Assembly: GCA_023634235.1 (NCBI GenBank)
Contig: JAMKCF010000004.1
Location: 23,878,527-23,942,526, forward strand
DNA from: Pisaster brevispinus
Lineage: Eukaryota > Echinodermata > Asteroidea > Forcipulatida > Asteriidae
Reading direction: 5' to 3'
Length of the DNA stretch: 64,000 nucleotides
A program made the translations under genes and the position numbers. A model generated the notes under the pieces. It did no database searches and was not told the DNA's origin. It was given only the letters and a program-made list of their open reading frames with translations. Shown in pieces: positions 48,601 through 54,649 of this stretch. The stretch's first letter is position 1. Every line of letters begins with the position of its first letter.

Positions 48601-51600
48601 TAACCGACTCTTTGGATTCAAAACTTAGGGTGTAAAAACCACTGCCTATCTAATGTCAACATGGTCTAAAGTGGTCTTTGATACCTTTGAGGGCTACAAT
48701 GAACAAGGCCACTGCGTATATCAATGGAGATACGTTGGACAAATATTTCTGGGGCAACTTTTTCAATTATTGATGACTAAAAACTTGCCTAAAAGACAAC
48801 AACAACTGTTGGAAAAACCCTGTCTGCTATACAGTGTAGGCACTTCAAACGTGCATGTGTATTACATGAAATGGATACCAAATGGACTTGAATTTTCAAC
48901 AACAACAAAAATTCCTCTTGAGGAATTTTCTAGGATCCTTCCTCACCTAAACAAAATCCAATACCATTTTATGGCAATTCAACACCCAAATTGCTTGCTG
49001 TGATTAGCATGTACGCTTGATGATGATCCCATGTAAAGCATAGTCTGTGTACTACTAGTGCTGCAGCCCTCAGTCCCAACCAACAGAATCCTAAAATAAA
49101 ACATGCAGTTGGATGTTGAAGGGTTTGGATTGTGTCTAGGGCCAAACATCACACTGTCAAGTAGATCATGGTGAGTTTTTAACAAAAGTACGAGAGGGAG
49201 GGGGTGGCAAAAAAGGTGACATGTTTCTAAATTACATGCCTTATTTGCAGGCAAATATGCAAGCTCATTTGAGTTCCTGACATTATTTTCTATTAATTCC
49301 GCACGTGGTCAGCAGTGCCGTATTAACCTGAGCCTTGCTCTGGCCCTTGGTCTTGACATGGGAGAAAGACCATCATGGTCTTGGTTATGGTGCTTGAATT
49401 AAAGGTGTCAGTCTCGAACCTTCAGATATTAAAGACTCTCACTACATGTATCAACCTTGGTTCTTCTCAGAGGACAGAACCAGCAGTTCTCCCTGTTGAG
49501 ATTTTACTCAAATGGTTGGTACCCGTAAACACACTCAGTTCTTACTTCTCTGTTCAACTGGTTCCCAACAATAATCTTTTTTTAAGCGTTGTAAAAAAGA
49601 CCATTGTGACACTTCTTCCCATTTTATGATTTCTTTTTTTCAAATTTGTATAAGTTTTTGAAGCTCTCTTTTGCATGTGGCCAAGATTTGTTGAAGTCAT
49701 TATAGAAAACTTTTGTAAAATCATCCATTTTGGGAACAGATGAAAACCTTTTGATGTACATTACTTTTGGAACAGGCCGTGGTTTGCACGTAGTGGTGTA
49801 GCTTTGCAGACACTAGTGTCAATGACAGAGTTCACTATGTGCCTAGAGTGAAGTTCCAAGGTACCTGAGAATCCTAGCACGACTGCATAACCTTTCCGCA
49901 GTCATGCTTTGCCCTTCAGATGAGACGTATAGCCATAGGGCCTATATTTTGTGTAAAGCAAAAAAAACAACAACAAAACCAGTACACTTATCGTTTAACT
50001 GTTTAAGAGAAGGGGTTTGCCCGGGTGTTTCTGCCATCGTTGGCCGCAAATTCCCCCGCCGCATCTAGATTCGGGTACAAGGTACATAAATGAGTCTTTA
50101 AAAAAATCAAACATAGTTAGTTTGCATACATGTACCTGCTTGTCGTCAAAATAACGAACCCTTCGAGACACCCGTTGGGTGTGATAGAGCACTATAAGAC
50201 CTGCGTATTATTACTATTAAAATGTTACGAGCAAATCAAGCAAATAAAGTCATGTGTCTAGCTGCATTGTGTGTGATCCAAAACCCGTTTCAATTTCTCC
50301 GCACAGCACAGCACATTGTTTTTTGATTGATTACACAACGCACTTACACGGTTATATGCGCGCCATCTTGTTCAAGGGACAGACTTGTTTATTTCGAACA
50401 CGTGCTACCATCTGAAAGTCGCTGCTCAAACTTTTCATGCGCCTTCAAGATGTGTGTGTGTGCATGAAGTTCTAGTGCCGAGTCGTAGGCGGCAACGCGT
50501 GTTCGAAATAAACAACTCTGCCCCTTGAACAAAATGGCGCATATAATCATGTAAGTGCTTATTTCCTGGTGTACGCTTCATTTTTACGCCTTACGCACAG
50601 TACGTTCATTCCAGAACAGACACAGACTCCTGACTTCATGCTCGTACTTCTGTCGTTGTGTTCAGTTAACTTTAGCAAAGGCTAATTTCCATCTTTCTGT
50701 TACAAAGTAGGTTGACACATTGTAAAAATAGCTGTTTTTTGGAAATTGTTGATCAAAGTAAATTCAGAAACTGTGGTAGCTCTATTCTACGTTCAGCAAA
50801 TGATGATTACGTTTAGCAAGTAGTAAAGATTAACATTCTCTCGTTGACACATTGAATCAATCACCTAGCCCCATAAATAGTGCCAATATGCTGGACTCCC
50901 TCCGCTTATGGCCCTATGCCAACATAGCATCAGGAGGTGTGATGAATATGCCGAGGATGTTTAAAGGAATGATTTTTATGTATTGTAAGCTCAAGATTTT
51001 TCATAAATTACACTTGAACGTGCTTGCACAAAAACGTTTTAATTTACTCGTTACAATTGCATTGTAGTAGGTAAATGCATATTGGGAACAAATTTTTGCA
51101 AAAAACTGATAGTTGTCATTTGATAATCCAACACACCTCCTGATGCTATGTTGTATGTCTGAAGCTTAAGGTAGGCGTATGGGCCAACAATACATCATGA
51201 ACATGGCCAAGAAGTCTTCTGTAGAAGAACAGAAGAACAGAAGAAGCGGACAGAGTCCTGCGTATTATTGCCACTATTTTTATGGGGCTATACATATATC
51301 GCCGTACAAATAAATGTCTTTACCAATGATACTGCAATCTTACATATAAAACCATTATAAGTAATTTGGTTTAGAGAGACAAATGTTAGTGTTTCCAATT
51401 ACCGTACGTCAGCAGTTTACACTACTCACTGGTGGTACGATCCCAATGATACGTGCAGTATATCGAGCTCAAAATGTAAAATATATCCCAAATAAACTGG
51501 CGTACTTTCCGTCCTAACATCACATTTTAAAGCACCAGAAAATCAAAGGATACAGCTTTACTACATCTGTGTCCATCCGTCGTTTATTCGGTGGTGGTGA

Positions 51601-51606
51601 CGACAT
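21493..51606 (-). CDS. UBE2H: Ubiquitin-conjugating enzyme E2 H, complete coding sequence
   Basis: Seven minus-strand exons (51554-51606, 36881-36957, 27155-27229, 26056-26095, 24655-24707, 23103-23231, 21493-21611) total 546 bases, i.e. 181 residues plus stop; the human protein has 183. All phases join without gaps. The N terminus is [18 protein letters not shown]. The UBC fold follows, with HPN at residues 76-78 and catalytic Cys87 in the [12 protein letters not shown] segment. The C-terminal tail is rich in Ser, Asp and Glu and ends DETQGMEL. Known: UBE2H (yeast Ubc8) charges ubiquitin on this cysteine and works with the GID/CTLH E3 complex in the cytosol and nucleus. The acidic tail is characteristic. 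Intron 1 has minor-spliceosome signals. ZC3HC1 lies upstream on the same strand. Confidence 0.97.
21828..22857. repeat. 68-bp minisatellite, about 15 copies
   Basis: ATCTAGTAAGGTTTGCAGTA recurs about every 68 bp through the intron. Each unit continues with ACACCATGTACATGAG and AACTTTGCATGGTGGAGATA. Units differ by point changes, and one or two have been shortened near the right end (22795-22857). Confidence 0.95.
22863..23023. repeat. MITE-like hairpin (TGAGTTGTGGTGGTTCT arms)
   Basis: AATGAGTTGTGGTGGTTCTG and GGTGGTGTAACAA on the left pair with TTGTTACACCACCA and AGAACCACCACAACTCATTT on the right. Arms of about 50 bases are separated by about 60. Confidence 0.85.
23103..23231 (-). CDS. UBE2H: UBE2H coding exon 6
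   Basis: Acceptor ATCTCCAG, donor GTAGGT. Encodes residues 101-142, from [20 protein letters not shown] to EEYKKKIR, the C-terminal helices of the UBC fold. Confidence 0.97.
23384..23760. repeat. Inverted pair of tRNA-Asn-like SINE heads
   Basis: Minus-strand copy: GGGCTAGGTAGCTCAGTTGG, an anticodon-like CTTGTTAATCC (GTT), then a degenerate GGTTTAAATCC B box (23430-23500). Plus-strand copy: GGGCTAGATAGCTCAGTTGG with B box GGTTCAAATCC (23656-23730). They face each other across a core containing ACGATACAACCTGGGAAGCT. Both stem sets are imperfect, so these are not called tRNA genes. They lie in UBE2H intron 5. Confidence 0.8.
23761..24654 (-). other. UBE2H: Remainder of UBE2H intron 5
   Basis: Contains a repeat also seen at 37.9-38.1 kb (AAAATCCAACAGCATG, ACCACCATAATCAGAGT, CAGTTTGGGTGTTAA), present partly twice here (24055-24190 and 24195-24440). 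It also contains a palindromic element at 24243-24367 beginning GGGCTCCATTTCGCAAAGAG. Confidence 0.6.
24243..24367. repeat. Palindromic element, CTCGATTTCACAAA family (family B)
   Basis: GCTCCATTTCGCAAAGAGCT on the left and ACTTTGTGAAATCGA on the right, with GCAAAGTGTGACATCACAAT in the middle. Relatives: 31755-31897, 35575-35713, 58248-58380. Confidence 0.75.
24655..24707 (-). CDS. UBE2H: UBE2H coding exon 5 (catalytic cysteine)
   Basis: A 53-bp exon, acceptor CTACACAG and donor GTGAGT. Encodes [17 protein letters not shown] (residues 83-99), with the ubiquitin-accepting Cys87. Confidence 0.97.
24708..26055 (-). other. UBE2H: UBE2H intron 4
   Basis: Canonical GTAAGT...CTACACAG. Near 24970-25000 it has a run of GAATAA units (AATGAAGAATAAGAATAAAG), resembling the tail of a non-LTR retroposon on the plus strand. 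The rest, including an open frame of about 108 codons at 25501-25827, shows nothing recognisable. Confidence 0.6.
26056..26095 (-). CDS. UBE2H: UBE2H coding exon 4 (HPN motif)
   Basis: A 40-bp exon, acceptor GATACAG and donor GTAAGT. Encodes [12 protein letters not shown] (residues 70-81), containing the HPN motif (76-78) that shapes the E2 active site. Confidence 0.96.
26096..27154 (-). other. UBE2H: UBE2H intron 3
   Basis: Canonical GTAAGC...GATACAG. Holds a GC-richer patch (26255-26620) of unrecognised origin. A repeat at 26930-27090 (AAAAGAATTCGGTT, CATCTTGAAACCAAGCC, AACAGCTGCATCA) recurs in diverged form at 56310-56470 in ZC3HC1. Confidence 0.6.
27155..27229 (-). CDS. UBE2H: UBE2H coding exon 3
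   Basis: Acceptor TTCTGCAG, donor GTAAGC. Encodes residues 45-68, [20 protein letters not shown] then SPSI, with split codons for Thr44 and Gly69. Confidence 0.97.
27450..27750 (-). repeat. tRNA-derived SINE, family 1 (antisense to +)
   Basis: Reverse complement carries a tRNA-like head ending in a degenerate B box (GGTTCAGCTCCC), then GAGCGAGCCCTTAACC, CACCCAGGAGTAAATAGGTA and CTGCTGGTGCTGCATA, matching the bodies of the copies at 4081 and 5975. Confidence 0.75.
27870..28020. repeat. GAGGCAATTGCCTCA-type repeat (family G)
   Basis: GGCAATTGCCTCAATGTCCC, CTCATTGCCTTGGTGTC and CCCTCATTGAGGTGCCC match 40085-40205 (CATGCCTCTCGTCATTGCC, CACTCATTGAGGTACAC) and a fragment at 42430-42465. Confidence 0.6.
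28900..29110 (-). repeat. GGGTGTCCAAATT repeat, inverted partner of 35213-35370
   Basis: GGGTGTCTTTTGGACTTCC, AGACACCCTGTTTTGTC, GTGAACAATTTGGAGCCCAG and GGACACCCTTTCACCAAATC are the reverse complement, with mismatches, of the copy at 35213-35370. The two are 6 kb apart in the same intron. Confidence 0.75.
31750..31897. repeat. Palindromic element, family B
   Basis: GGGGCTCGATTTCACAAAC, TAGTGATTTGTATTGTGACA, TTTGCTTAGCAATTAAGACT and GAGCTCTTTGAGAAATTGAG. Confidence 0.8.
34130..34345. repeat. AGATGTGGGAGGAAAACCCC repeat
   Basis: Contains GGGAGGAAAACCCCAGAGAA, CAGTCAGGTACACAGGTAGG and GGATTCGAACCAGGGTCC. The last is a B-box-like end on the minus strand. A second copy is at 47035-47180 (same phrases). 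It probably belongs to a widespread retroposon 3' region; family not recognised. Confidence 0.65.
35213..35370 (+). repeat. GGGTGTCCAAATT repeat
   Basis: GATCTGGTAAAAGGGTGTCC, AAAACTGGGTGTCCAAATTG and AGACACCCTGAGATACCACC; inverted partner of 28900-29110. Confidence 0.75.
35573..35714. repeat. Palindromic element, family B
   Basis: CCCAGTTTCACAAAACACTA, TAGTGATTTGAATTATACCA, GTTTAGCAATTATGATTGAT and AGCTCTTTGTGAAACTG. Confidence 0.7.
36010..36192. repeat. Palindromic element, GGGCCCAATTTCATA family (family A)
   Basis: GGGCCACATTTCATAGCACA, GGTTACCAGCCAAAATACCA, TGACTGGTATCCTGCTTATT and AGCTCTATGTAATTGGGTCC. Confidence 0.8.
36881..36957 (-). CDS. UBE2H: UBE2H coding exon 2
   Basis: Acceptor CTTCTGCAG, donor GTAAGT. 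Encodes residues 19-43, [20 protein letters not shown] then YGPKG, plus split codons at both ends. Confidence 0.97.
37284..37480. repeat. Palindromic element, family A
   Basis: GGGCCCAATTTCATAGAGCT, GCTTAAGCACAACAAGTGGC, AAGGTTACCATCTAAACTGC, TGACTGGTATCCTGCTCATC and GCAGCTCAATGAATTTGAA; the right end is degraded. Confidence 0.85.
37850..38095. repeat. ACCACCATAATCAGAGTCC repeat (family H)
   Basis: TTCAAAATCCAACTGCAT, GGACTGAGGACTGCACTA and CAGCAGTTTGGGTGTTAAAT match the two copies at 24055-24440. Confidence 0.65.
38679..39728. mobile_element. 1,050-bp TIR transposon with TA target duplication
   Basis: Ends CCGTAATTTTCGGATTATAA (left) and its complement TTATAATCCGAAAATTACGG (right) are perfect inverted repeats flanked by TA on both sides (38677-38678 and 39729-39730). 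Subterminal GCGGTTTATACGCCGGGCGG-type motifs occur at both ends. No intact transposase frame; the open frames inside are short. TA duplication fits Tc1/mariner-like or ISL2EU-like elements; superfamily not settled. Non-autonomous copy. Confidence 0.85.
40085..40260. repeat. Family G repeat plus G-rich tract
   Basis: CATTGCCTTGGTGCCCCTTG and CACTCATTGAGGTACAC as at 27870, followed by a G-rich run (40218-40256). Confidence 0.6.
40261..41479. other. Intron DNA without recognised feature
   Basis: Part of UBE2H intron 1. A short inverted pair (TCTGAGAAACGTTACTGTC / GTCAGAAACGTTTCTCAGA) lies at 40701-40739 and could form a tight hairpin. Nothing else recognised. Confidence 0.5.
41480..41894. mobile_element. 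Non-autonomous hAT-like element with CAAGT arrays
   Basis: Starts CAGTGTTGTAACCAAGTC and ends GACTCGAGTCAACAACACTG, i.e. CAGTG...CACTG termini. Flanked by ATGAGACC (41472-41479) and CTGAGACC (41895-41902), an 8-bp target duplication with one mismatch, as expected for hAT. Both subterminal regions hold tandem CAAGT pentamers. 415 bp, no transposase. Confidence 0.85.
42474..42755. repeat. Palindromic element (GGGCCCAATTTCATAAAGC, family C)
   Basis: Same outer end as family A but a different core: GTAAGCACATTTTGTGTGCT, ATCTGCTTACAAGAACTGC, GTCTACTTACTGG and GATGAAATTGGACCC. Confidence 0.75.
43890..44260. repeat. Diverged direct repeat with GGATCA motifs
   Basis: CATCAGTAGATAACTTGAAT (43915) and CATCAGTAGATTACTTAAGT (44071) head two copies about 155 bp apart. 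Each is followed by scattered GGATCAGG/GGATCGGG hexamer-like motifs. Confidence 0.7.
44345..44570 (-). repeat. tRNA-Asn-like SINE
   Basis: Minus strand reads GGGCTAAATAGCTTAGTCGG, an anticodon-like region with GTTAATACGG, a B box GGTTCAAGTCCCGCTC and TTCCTTGTTCAACCC. The body on the other side has ACGATACAACCTGGGTA, as at 23.6 kb. Confidence 0.8.
46140..46450. repeat. ~103-bp tandem repeat, three copies
   Basis: AATAATGCAGAAAGC or its variants at 46152, 46251 and 46358, each followed by AAATATGGTTAGCTA and CAGTACGCCCACTAT. Confidence 0.88.
47035..47180. repeat. AGATGTGGGAGGAAAACCCC repeat (second copy)
   Basis: GAGATGTGGGAGGAAAACCC, CAATCAGGTTGGGACTGAAA and AGGATTAGAACCAGGGTCC match 34130-34345. 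Confidence 0.7.
47330..47514. repeat. Palindromic element, family A
   Basis: GGGCCCAATTTCATAGAGCT at the left, GCTCTATGAAATTGGGCCC at the right, AAGGTTACCAGCCAAACTAC core. Ends nearly perfect. Confidence 0.92.
48118..49003 (+). other. Two adjacent plus-strand open frames of unknown status in UBE2H intron 1
   Basis: Frame 1 (48118-48534) is open for about 138 codons without an upstream ATG. It contains [20 protein letters not shown] and [20 protein letters not shown]. Frame 2 (ATG 48653 to stop 49003, 116 codons) begins [20 protein letters not shown] and contains [18 protein letters not shown]. Both have balanced, protein-like composition and lie 120 bp apart in the same orientation, antisense to UBE2H. 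No domain is recognised, and no splice sites were tied to them. They could be a nested gene, fragments of a transposon gene, or chance. Confidence 0.3.
49780..50215. repeat. SINE-body-like repeat
   Basis: CAGATGAGACGTATAGCC, CCAGTACACTTATCG, TAAGAGAAGGGGTTTGCCC and ATAGAGCACTATAAGACC resemble the 3' body of the copy at 57555-57790 (CCAGTACACTTGTCATTAAG, AGAAGGGGTTCAACCC). Confidence 0.55.
50341..50557. mobile_element. 217-bp MITE with ~62-bp terminal inverted repeats
   Basis: CACTTACACGGTTATATGCG, CATCTTGTTCAAGGG and TTGTTTATTTCGAACACG on the left pair with CGTGTTCGAAATAAACAA, CCCCTTGAACAAAATGG and CGCATATAATCATGTAAGTG on the right. No coding capacity. Confidence 0.88.
50868..51287. mobile_element. 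420-bp palindromic element with TA flanks
   Basis: GCCCCATAAATAGTGCCAAT at left and its near-complement ATTGCCACTATTTTTATGGGGC at right (first 20 bases ATTGCCACTATTTTTATGGG), flanked by TA (50866-50867, 51288-51289). Inner pairs CAACATAGCATCAGGAGGTG and CACCTCCTGATGCTATGTTG are perfect complements. Confidence 0.85.
51554..51606 (-). CDS. UBE2H: UBE2H coding exon 1
   Basis: ATG at 51606-51604 preceded by CAAA, a fair start context. It encodes [17 protein letters not shown] plus two bases of Leu18. The donor is GTATCCTTT (51553 downward), a U12-type 5' splice site. The protein agrees with the known N terminus, including [11 protein letters not shown]. Confidence 0.93.
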
Positions 51607-52150
51607 TTTGGAGGTCTTCAAATCGGGTAAATTTCTGTTGAAAAACCCAGCTGTTCATGTACAAAACGATTACACCCTTCGGTCTTGCGCGAAATATATC
51701 ACACAAACCGAAGTTATCCGAACCGAACCAAAACAATAACTATGCAGGACGATACCATTTTCACTAGGTACGTTGTATTTATTACACTATTTTACACTTT
51801 GCTTTTTATCAATTTTTAGCAGTTTATTATCTTGTTATTCAACTAATGTTATATTAATTGTATTTATTGACCAGTAACAAAATTGTAAATGCTCAAAGTA
51901 TAGACAGTAATAATAAAAACTGTTCTTAGATTTTAACTTGAATATTCGTCTTCCCTCGGCGGCCATATTCAGAAGTTGTTCACGTGACAGTGACGCAATA
52001 TCTCAAGGTCACCGAAACGCTGCGACCTCATCTATAAAATGGAAACGGGGTCATCAGCTGGGAGTACGTAAACACCATTACGTAATCGCGAGGCTTATCG
52101 TGCAAAAAAACTAGTTTCTCGCGAAAATAATTTCGTCATGTGTTGTAATT
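51607..52150 (-). promoter_or_regulatory. UBE2H: Probable UBE2H 5'UTR and promoter region
   Basis: Immediately upstream of the UBE2H start, richer in CpG than the introns. Holds a palindromic TCACGTGA (E-box CACGTG at 51981-51986) and a TGACGCAA CRE/AP-1-like half site next to it. No TATA box in the right orientation was found. The transcription start is unknown. Confidence 0.4.
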
Positions 52151-52760
52151 CTTGTTGATAAAGAAATCTGATATGGGTCGATTACAAACATGTCTTGTAT
52201 TTCCTACAGACTATTGAATTGTTTTTTCCAGAAGAATGGGCATTGTACTTCAATTTAATTTTTTTAACCCCCCCCCCCAAAGGATGATACATTAAATGAG
52301 TTTACTTATAAATCAGAATTGACTAATATTTGAATTATTATTATTATGCCTATAAGCATTTTGCATTGCTAATTAAACAAATACATTAAAAGATGGATAT
52401 GAATGAGCTATGAAATATAACTTTGACTTGAAGGTAAATATTAGAGATTTGGGATATTCTTGCCATGCAATCTTGCCAAAATAAATTGTATCCAGTGAGG
52501 TAACTAGAAACAAGCAAACACTCAACAGCTTTTCATCTTTCATGATAGGAAAAGACTGCATTCCTTTTTTTCTATATGAGCAATTTTGAACAAGGAATCC
52601 CTTTGCCAAGAAACTGTCTTTAAAAACACATCTTCATCCAATTATGTTATCTTTGACTATTTGTTTTCAATGTACTATGACAATATACTATAACACAGTT
52701 TAACAATTAAAACAAAAGCAAAAACAAAAAACACACTCTTGTACTGTTTGCATGAAGAAT

Positions 52761-52766
52761 TTTATT
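52761..52766 (-). terminator. ZC3HC1: Candidate ZC3HC1 polyadenylation signal
   Basis: TTTATT on the plus strand is AATAAA on the minus strand, about 1.77 kb past the ZC3HC1 stop. It is the plausible 3' end before the UBE2H promoter; other sites are possible. Confidence 0.45.
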
Positions 52767-54532
52767 TCAAAATAAAACAACAAGTCAGTTTATCGTACAT
52801 TTCGTCCCTCGGGATCACAGATCCTTCTTTAGGGATCCATGAGCCATTAACTTGGGACAAACTTACAAACACCACTGGCAAGTCAGCTTTGCTTAAGGTT
52901 ATGCAACAGAAACTCTGCTAAGGGGTGCTTCGCAAGCAAAGAAAGGTACTAACAGGGTTTATGAAATTACCCCTAGATTAAAGATTAAAAAAATGAACTT
53001 TATGAAACCAGTAAACTCAGTCTAAACTTAATTAAGTTCTGTGATGCACTCATTTTCCAAGAGACATAGTCCTCATGAAAGCTGGGGAAAAATACAAATC
53101 TCTAAACCTCACATTAAAATGGTATAAAATGTCTTTTCTTTCTATATATATACTCTTTCTGAGCGAAATTTGAAACATTACGACATTTGAAATGTGATGT
53201 CATTGAACGTTTTTGAATTTTGACAAAAATAAATTGCACTTGAAGAGCATCAAAGCACAGTGGCATGTTAACCTGAGGTTAGAGACTTGTAAGTTAAATC
53301 TATTGGATCACAAAACAGAATTCGGCTAGGGAAGCCCCTCTTTAATGATGACCGATGGAAAACTTTGATCAGTGATCTTGCACAAAATAAAATGACAAAA
53401 TCATTTCCGTTAAAAAATCAACACTCAAACAAATACCCTGCAGCAGATGCACATAAGTTGAAGCTACGTAAATTACCTGCTGTCACAATGAACTTCACTC
53501 AGCCTTTGTGTGCGGTATCCACCACAACCTTTACACGACAACTTATTTAAAAGCTTAACTTACGAAGGTTGACATTTTTTTTTCTACAGTTGCTAAACCT
53601 GGCTTTGTTTAAGTTCACAAAATCATAGCAAAGAAGTTTGAAAGGTTTCTTGGGCTGTATCCAAATTGGCTGCTACAGCTACGGCTATGGCTAGATTTCC
53701 GCGTTATCATGGGTTGAAGTATTCAACCTCCTTAGCAACACCTTTAGCAACAGTCAAAGCCGTACCTCTAGCCGCCACTTTGGATACAGCTCAAGTATAT
53801 ACGAGACAAGTTTTGAATAAGCTGGATATTGTTTGCTTTGGCTAGAGTTTGCTATCTAGGAAGTATTTACATCTATATTCCTGAAGAATGAGGCTAATAA
53901 AAACATCCCGCCATCAAACCAGATCCCAATATCATGATTTCGACCAGTGCAGTCTTTTTGGTGATCACCAGTGCGTATTTGAGTTTTAGTCACGTGTAAC
54001 TGTTACAAATATAGCTGACTGGCACGCGCTACGCAGGATGCAATAGTAAGCCAATCACTACAAAACATTATCTTCAGGCTGACACATGTTAAGAATAAAA
54101 TCTCATTTTTACACTCAAAACAAAAACTCAAAATGTTTATCATGAAAGTAAGCTTGGTACATGCACTCATTGGGGACATAGGCCCCCACTAATAGTTTTC
54201 AGTTCCCGAAAAAATGATAACAAATTTCCTGCTCCTATCTGTCAAATGTTTATGATAAACATCAACCTTGTGTACTTTTCTTATGTAGACGCGATCACCA
54301 AAACGGCAGTTTGAAAAAGCATATGTGCAATGTGTAAAGTAAATGCACAAAGATCCATACAGAAAACAGATCATATGCCCCCCACCCCAAGGCACAAATT
54401 TCTTTGGTCCCCAAGTACATAGTTAAACGGTAAGCAATATTGTGAAACTGGGTGAAGAAGTCGAGTGAATATCTTGCAGATCCAGCCGCTGCCCCCTACC
54501 ACCCCGAACACTGATTAAATTCTTGACGAGTA
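52767..54532 (-). other. ZC3HC1: Probable ZC3HC1 3'UTR
   Basis: Non-coding stretch between the stop codon and the candidate polyadenylation signal. It includes the palindromic element at 53651-53791. The short open frames show no domain. Confidence 0.5.
53651..53791. repeat. Palindromic element (GCTGTATCCAAATTGGCTGC)
   Basis: GGGCTGTATCCAAATTGGCT and GCTACGGCTATGGCTAGA on the left pair with CTAGCCGCCACTTTGGATAC and AGCTC on the right. Relatives at 3565, 18600, 57950 and 61525. Confidence 0.8.
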
Positions 54533-54649
54533 CTAGCTGCAGTCCTCAGCTTGACTTGGTGTCTTCTGTTTTGAAGCATTTGTTGTCTCCTTGCTCTGCC
54601 AAACATTCAGAATTCGCCGGACAGCTTTCCACGTTTGACTCGGTGGGGT
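54533..54649 (-). CDS. ZC3HC1: ZC3HC1 terminal coding exon
   Basis: Acceptor CCTTTAG in phase 0. Encodes TPPSQTWKAVRRILNVWQSK and a polar tail ending SQAEDCS; TAG at 54535-54533. It aligns with the RKVFRIFRQWES end of the human protein. Confidence 0.9.
   Translation of the reverse strand, partial: TPPSQTWKAVRRILNVWQSKETTNASKQKTPSQAEDCS

Larger units (their letters stand above)
36958..51553 (-). other. UBE2H: UBE2H intron 1 (14.6 kb), U12-type GT-AG
   Basis: Read on the minus strand the intron opens GTATCCTTT (51553 downward), the minor-spliceosome 5' consensus, instead of GTAAGT. It has TTCCTTGAC at 36984-36976, matching the U12 branch consensus TTCCTTRAC. The branch A is 19 bases before the CTGCAG acceptor. 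Most of the window's transposon fragments lie inside it; see separate entries. Confidence 0.85.

Noticed and set aside
52028..52040. TATA box (CTATAAAATGG) for a gene on the plus strand
   Set aside because: No plus-strand coding exon or transcript evidence lies downstream. The string is also expected by chance in AT-rich DNA.
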